Shown here: in pieces, positions 59,660-64,000 of the stretch
Layout: each line of letters opens with the position of its first letter
Numbering within the stretch: position 1 is the stretch's first letter
Translations under genes and position numbers: made by a program
From: Calonectria ilicicola
Taxonomy: Eukaryota; Ascomycota; Sordariomycetes; Hypocreales; Nectriaceae
Length of the DNA: 64,000 nucleotides
Direction of reading: 5' to 3'
Assembly (NCBI GenBank): GCA_020809705.1
Contig: CP085830.1
Location: 2,914,001-2,978,000 of the forward strand
Notes under the pieces: model-generated
The model's input: only the letters and a program-made list of their open reading frames with translations
Database searches by the model: none
Told to the model about the DNA's origin: nothing

Positions 59660-61069
59660 CGCAACCCTAAATCGCCTGGCAAAGTCCCTGGAGATCTGGG
59701 GGGATTCCCGCCTGTGTTCCTGGTTCCTTGCAGATGCGCGTTGCTCAGACGGTATCTCGCCCTATCAGACGCCCAATTGCCACCAAAAATTCTGGGGGCG
59801 TCAAAGCCTCTGTCGTCAAGCAGCAGCGCTACCTGCGATCCTCGGCAGGGTTCTCGGGGCCTTTGTCCCTTCTCCACCAAACTGGCGATGACAGACCGGG
59901 GTGTTTCGTTTCTTGTTTATCAATTCTCGTATTGTCGCCTTGTTGTCGACCACTTTTTTTTTATGCACCGCAGCTTGAGTGTGAGAGCGCCTTACGTCTT
60001 GTTTCGTACGCCTCGGCCGGGGTGAAGCATTGCTCTCTTCCCAACGAGGCGTTTCGTAGTGGCTGATAGACTTTGTTGCAGTAACAGAATAATGGTAAAG
60101 CTAGTCGATGATCGACAGGTGTGTACAAACTTTAGGTGCCAGAGGAGTAGAAAGAGGAGAAGAGGATGAAGTCAAACCGGAAAGCTTGAGGATGCATAAG
60201 AAAAATGAAATGACATTATCACCCTCTCCTTTACGCGAGCTTCTTCTTCTCCTTCCTCCCTCATGTTTCCCACTGTCAAATGAATCTGTGTTCTGACAAT
60301 TGGCATGCATCGCGACACGGCCGGTTGCTCTGGCATGGAATTACACTCGCAACGTGTTTCGGGGTCTCAGCCCCTCTCTCCCTGCCATACCGCCGCGACC
60401 CATTCCACGTCCCAGCGAGCATATTGAATGAATGTGCCAATTTACTATTAACTGGGGCTTCTAAATTGGATTTGAAGAAGGGAAACAGATGTCAATTTCG
60501 GCTGACGATGGGTGCGCGTGTATCATCGGAGGCTCGTCCTCAGAAATAATCATCTTCAACTTGAGTGGAGACGGCAAAATCTAAAATCATGAAGGCCTCA
60601 TACTTTTGTTTTTTAAAAACATATCTGAGTTTTAACCGGCCGACAGTTTTTTTTTTAGGTTCATGTCGATCAGACCAAAGTCTCTGTCCCTTTGTTTACT
60701 TTTATCCCAATACGAGGCATCAGTCAACAATATTTAGTGTTTGCGTGTTTTAAGCCGACCACTTTGCAGCGCGAAGTCATGCATCTCTCAATTTTATATT
60801 TTCCAGTCTTCCGGGAGGGCATGCGTGCCGAGGTATCATTGAAAGCCATCAAACTCGATCGATCGATCGCTTACCGCACCCATCAAATTCGCCCAGCTCG
60901 CATTAGATTATGGTGGGCCGTCTGTGACATTACAAGACAATCAAGACAGAGATGTGCCTCCCGTTCCTATATTGTCTCCATCACAATTCAAGTAAGCCTT
61001 CCTCATCAATACACTGGCATCTCTCATTCAACCTCTCCCCACCGCGGAAATGGGTCTTGGAGAGAGCCC
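59660..61069. other. Intergenic region: promoter of the RA-PH gene and 3' end of the reductase gene
   Basis: 1.4 kb. A GATC-rich stretch (three ATCG repeats) is seen near 60859-60868. The first ~500 bp is the promoter of the minus-strand RA-PH gene, and the last part is the reductase 3' UTR. No other gene is recognised. Confidence 0.5.
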
Positions 61070-62272
61070 CTATTTACGGAACGCGTGTACTTCCCGTCGC
61101 CACCAAGCTCGGAAGTCGCATGTCGAGACATCAATGCCCAGGTCCTTGAGAGCCTTGGTGCTCAGGTGGCAGTCGTAGGGCCGTTGCACACTGGCATTCG
61201 GGTCATTCCCTTCAGTATTAGCCTCAATCCCATCCATAGGCAGACACATAATCTCTCCAAACAGTTGGCAGATTTCGTATTTGGTCATCTTGTCCTCGCT
61301 AGAGAATTGAAGGATCTTGGGCAGCGATGACTTGTCACTTCCAGCACCGAGATACTTTTCAGAGATGTCTACATAATTGTCAAAGATTTGTTAATTAGCA
61401 CAAGATGTTTCTTCGTGGGTTAATGGGGAACAGGCGGTAAATTATTTTGTTGAGACACGGTGCCGGGGAGGTCGAGGGGGACTGAGACATACCGTGGCAG
61501 ACCCGTCCAATGTCTTCGGTGTTTGTGGGATATCGAATAGCCCAGTGGTCCATCTTTACTTTGGCGCCTTGGGTCTGAGCTTTCCAAACCACATCCATGA
61601 GGACATTAACTGCACTCTCTGCCGGGGTCTCTGCGTGTCCATACAGCACTGGAACACGGAGTACGACGCCCAAGCCTTCCTTGCCAGCCTTGGCATACGA
61701 TTCTAGCACGGCAACTTCACCGTCAAGCTTGGTCTGACCGTACAAGTTAGTTGGCCGGGGCTTAGCGTCGATTTCATAAGGAGCATCGCCGGGGACGCCG
61801 GGGAAGACGTAGTCGGTGGAGATGTAAATGGTCAAAATGTCCCGGGAGGCAGCCAGAGACGCAAGGGAGCTGCTGGCCGCCACATTGAGTGCCCTAGCAC
61901 CCTCCGGGTCCTTGTCGACCTTGTCTGGGAAGCGCTGGGCGGCGCCTAGCAGGAAACGGCCCGGTCAGTACTTTCATTGCATACCTGCCGGGAGAACTAT
62001 CTGTACGACTTACAGTGAACAATGACCTGTGGCCTATTCGCGAGATTAGCATTGTGTAAACGAGCCACCTAATGGGGGTGGACAAACTTGGTCTCATCGA
62101 GGGCCTTGGCCACTTCGGCCTCGTCTCCGAGATCGACCTTGAGGACATCAACGCCGTCGGCGCGCGAGTAGCCGGTGCCCTTGACGGTCCAGTTCTTGAG
62201 TCGAAACGACTTGGTGACCTCACGGCCCAGGAGGCCGGTGGCGCCAGTGACGAGTACGGTTCCGTTGGTCAT
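61070..62272 (-). CDS. NAD(P)-dependent reductase, RmlD/MAT2B-like
   Basis: Exons 62272-62088, 62033-62014, 61945-61493 and 61368-61070 (minus) join in phase to 318 aa. Exon 2 is only 20 nt and encodes PQVIVH. N-terminal Rossmann motif GATGLLGREV at about residues 9-18. Extended SDR active site: ISTDYVFPG supplies the Ser/Thr and NLYGQTKLDGE the YxxxK. The last exon completes the substrate-binding lobe (KYEICQLFGEIM) and ends AFRK. The arrangement fits RmlD-type dTDP-4-dehydrorhamnose reductases and the beta subunit of methionine adenosyltransferase 2, with an intact triad. In fungi lacking rhamnose pathways it is usually annotated as MAT2B-like or an NAD-dependent epimerase. The substrate is unknown. 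Confidence 0.85.
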
Positions 62273-63727
62273 CGCGTGAGAGATTTTTCCTCGTGCAAAT
62301 ATTTACTGCGAGGCCTTCGTAAAGTGCGTCTTCGGCGTAGTGACTTTGCGAGACGTCATCTGTCCAGGGTGCTCGCACCAAAAGCTACCTCAAAGTGGGG
62401 GTTTGTCAACACAATGAGGGGCACATGCATTGCTCACCATTGGGCCAATCGAATTAGGGCATGGTTTGTTATGGCTTTCGTGATGGATTTCTTCTATCGG
62501 GAGATGTAACTACACAGAATATTCATAGCCTTGATCTAGGTGATGGAAATGAATTTTTATTCCTCCATAGACTCGCGACTGCTACATGGTGAACTTGTCC
62601 AGAATTGTCTCAACCTAAGCAAGCTCGTAGTTGAAACCAACAATAAGACTGCACATCTATTTCAGTTACGAACATCACGCTGTGAATATTTTAATAGTTG
62701 GACTGTTTATCATAGTTTCACCATCCATATAAAGAAGAAGGCATTTGCAAGAGATACCCTCTTGTTCGGTTCTCATGAACATCTTAACCAGATGCCACTT
62801 ACCCTACATCTCAAGGGAGGGTGAACACACGAGTCGATCGAGAAACACTGCCCCACTAGACGATATTTTCTCCAGGGATGTTACCATAAATAATTACGAT
62901 CGTTTTTGTAGAAAGTGACAATATAAAATTAATATAAATGTACATCCCCTTAAATTGTGGGTGGAATGGTTAGGCGAGCTTGATCGGAGAACTTGCCGCA
63001 TATAGAGACCCACCGAACACAAACATGTCGAAGGATCAATTTCCCAGTACATAATCTAGCAGGACTCGGTAACTCAATCTGCCAACTGTCAAGATGATCT
63101 CCTAATTACAATGCACCCCTTGAAATATTACTCCCCTGTGACTTCTTCACTTTGAACACTGCAGGACTTAACTGCCTCACACGTTAAGTTGATAGGCAAT
63201 AATAGATGACGATAAATCATTATAAAATATTTCAGCCGAATTATTTATATAATATTTATTTATTTACAACTTGGCTGGAAGATGGCGGGAAAAGGTAGAG
63301 GGGGCATTTCGCAACATCTCACGATAACTCATCGCTTAGGCCCCTTGAACACAACCACGTCAGAGGACGTGTCCACCCCTTTTGGGGCGGTCAGCCGAGC
63401 AACTCGCCACGACCTCTCATGATTTTTGGATGTCAATGTCACCCTAGTCGTAAGCTAGATCCATATGTTCAGGGGTAGGCATAAGATTTACCATTATCAT
63501 ATGATCAGCGTTCATTGTCAAGATCTACTGCAAATCCTTGGAGGCGGGGACGGTACGGTTTGAGATCGACGACGATCTTCAATATTAAGGCAGATTTGTA
63601 TGAATGGTGCATATACAATTCAGGTTACTATGAACTAGAAAAAAAATCGTCAAAGCGAAATTGCTTATGGGATTGTAGCTCGCGGCCTCCCTTGGAAAAA
63701 AGAAAAAAAAAATACCCATCAAAACTT
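62273..63727. other. AT-rich intergenic region, no gene recognised
   Basis: 1.45 kb between the ATG of the reductase gene and the stop of the receptor-like gene, both on the minus strand. Strongly AT-rich from about 62640 and around 63180-63270. It holds the reductase promoter. No coding signal. Confidence 0.5.
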
Positions 63728-64000
63728 TTAGTACCGCGCTCTATCGTGCCCTAGAATCCCGCTACTGCTTGATTCAGAAGGTGCAGACCTGAATCCATAT
63801 CGAGCTCGTTCCAGTTCCATTCCGTCTTCCTTGGCCGTTCGCTCCCCGTAATGTACTGCTACTTCGGATGTCTTCAGAATGCCATTGTATGTCATTATTT
63901 CTTCTTCCGAATTGGTCGGCGAGTGACTTCGAATCTCTGAGCGTCCCTTGATTTCCTTGAGCGGAAAGGTGTTGTTGTGATGACTATTGAGTGCTCCAGT
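63728..64000 (-). CDS. C-terminal tail of a probable fungal integral membrane (PTH11/rhodopsin-domain-like) protein, cut by the window end
   Basis: Partial: a 91-codon minus-strand frame without an internal stop, running to TAA at 63728-63730. The sequence reads NNTFPLKEIKGRSEIRSHS, then EEEIMTYNGILKTSEVAVHY, and ends in a Ser-rich stretch. A cytoplasmic tail with acidic EEEIM followed by a GILKTSEVAVHY-type strand is typical of the C-termini of fungal rhodopsin-domain/PTH11-type seven-helix proteins. No membrane helix is present in this piece, so the class is inferred from tail composition only. The upstream exons lie beyond 64000. Confidence 0.5.
   Translation of the reverse strand, partial: TGALNSHHNNTFPLKEIKGRSEIRSHSPTNSEEEIMTYNGILKTSEVAVHYGERTAKEDGMELERARYGFRSAPSESSSSGILGHDRARY

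Noticed and set aside
60692..61330. Plus-strand frame of 212 codons
   Set aside because: Antisense to the last exon of the reductase gene, and without recognisable features.
1..64000. CRISPR arrays, insertion sequences, rRNA genes or a biosynthetic gene cluster
   Set aside because: Nothing of the kind is visible; the spliced eukaryotic genes are unrelated housekeeping functions.

Overview
The window looks like chromosomal DNA of a filamentous ascomycete, most likely a sordariomycete and possibly Hypocreales. The genes have short introns (mostly 45-100 nt) with fungal GT donors, CTAAC/CTGAC-like branch sites and C/T-AG acceptors. Products are typical fungal housekeeping proteins. There are no operons, rRNA genes, CRISPR arrays or recognisable tRNAs. 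The clade is inferred from protein character only.

Layout, left to right: a CTK1/CDK12-type kinase (172-3377, +); a conserved serine-rich protein of unknown function (4839-6368, -); a PMP3-type membrane proteolipid (8734-9193, -); a 5.4 kb gap; an RNA-binding protein with an exonuclease-like fold, RRM and two RanBP2 zinc fingers (14609-16767, +); an F-box-like gene with an in-frame TAG (19003-21588, -); a sparse region holding one DUF6594-like membrane protein gene (24995-26048, +); MCM5 (30962-33295, -) divergent from VPS54 (33754-37235, +); a small secreted protein (39452-39925, -); a 6.2 kb gap with two weak, possibly decayed coding relics; a repeat-bearing GPI-anchored surface protein (46111-47426, +); the APC/C subunit APC8/Cdc23 (48289-50453, -); two adjacent small genes sharing a Cys/His signature (51299-51824 and 52507-52923, +); farnesyl diphosphate synthase ERG20 (53924-55059, +); an RA-PH domain protein (56156-59659, -); a MAT2B/RmlD-like reductase (61070-62272, -); and the 3' end of a probable PTH11/rhodopsin-like receptor gene (63728-64000, -).

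Functionally it is a mix: transcription (CTK1), DNA replication and cell cycle (MCM5, APC8), vesicle tethering (VPS54), isoprenoid supply (ERG20), membrane/stress (PMP3) and surface or secreted proteins. No biosynthetic cluster is evident. The most unusual observations are the adjacent small paralogues with a shared C-x-H-x-W...C-x-D-C signature and identical intron position, the in-frame stop in the F-box-like gene, the catalytically degenerate exonuclease domain in the NRP1-like protein, and paired MluI boxes upstream of MCM5. Exon boundaries were worked out by hand from splice signals and reading-frame phase; no homology search was possible.
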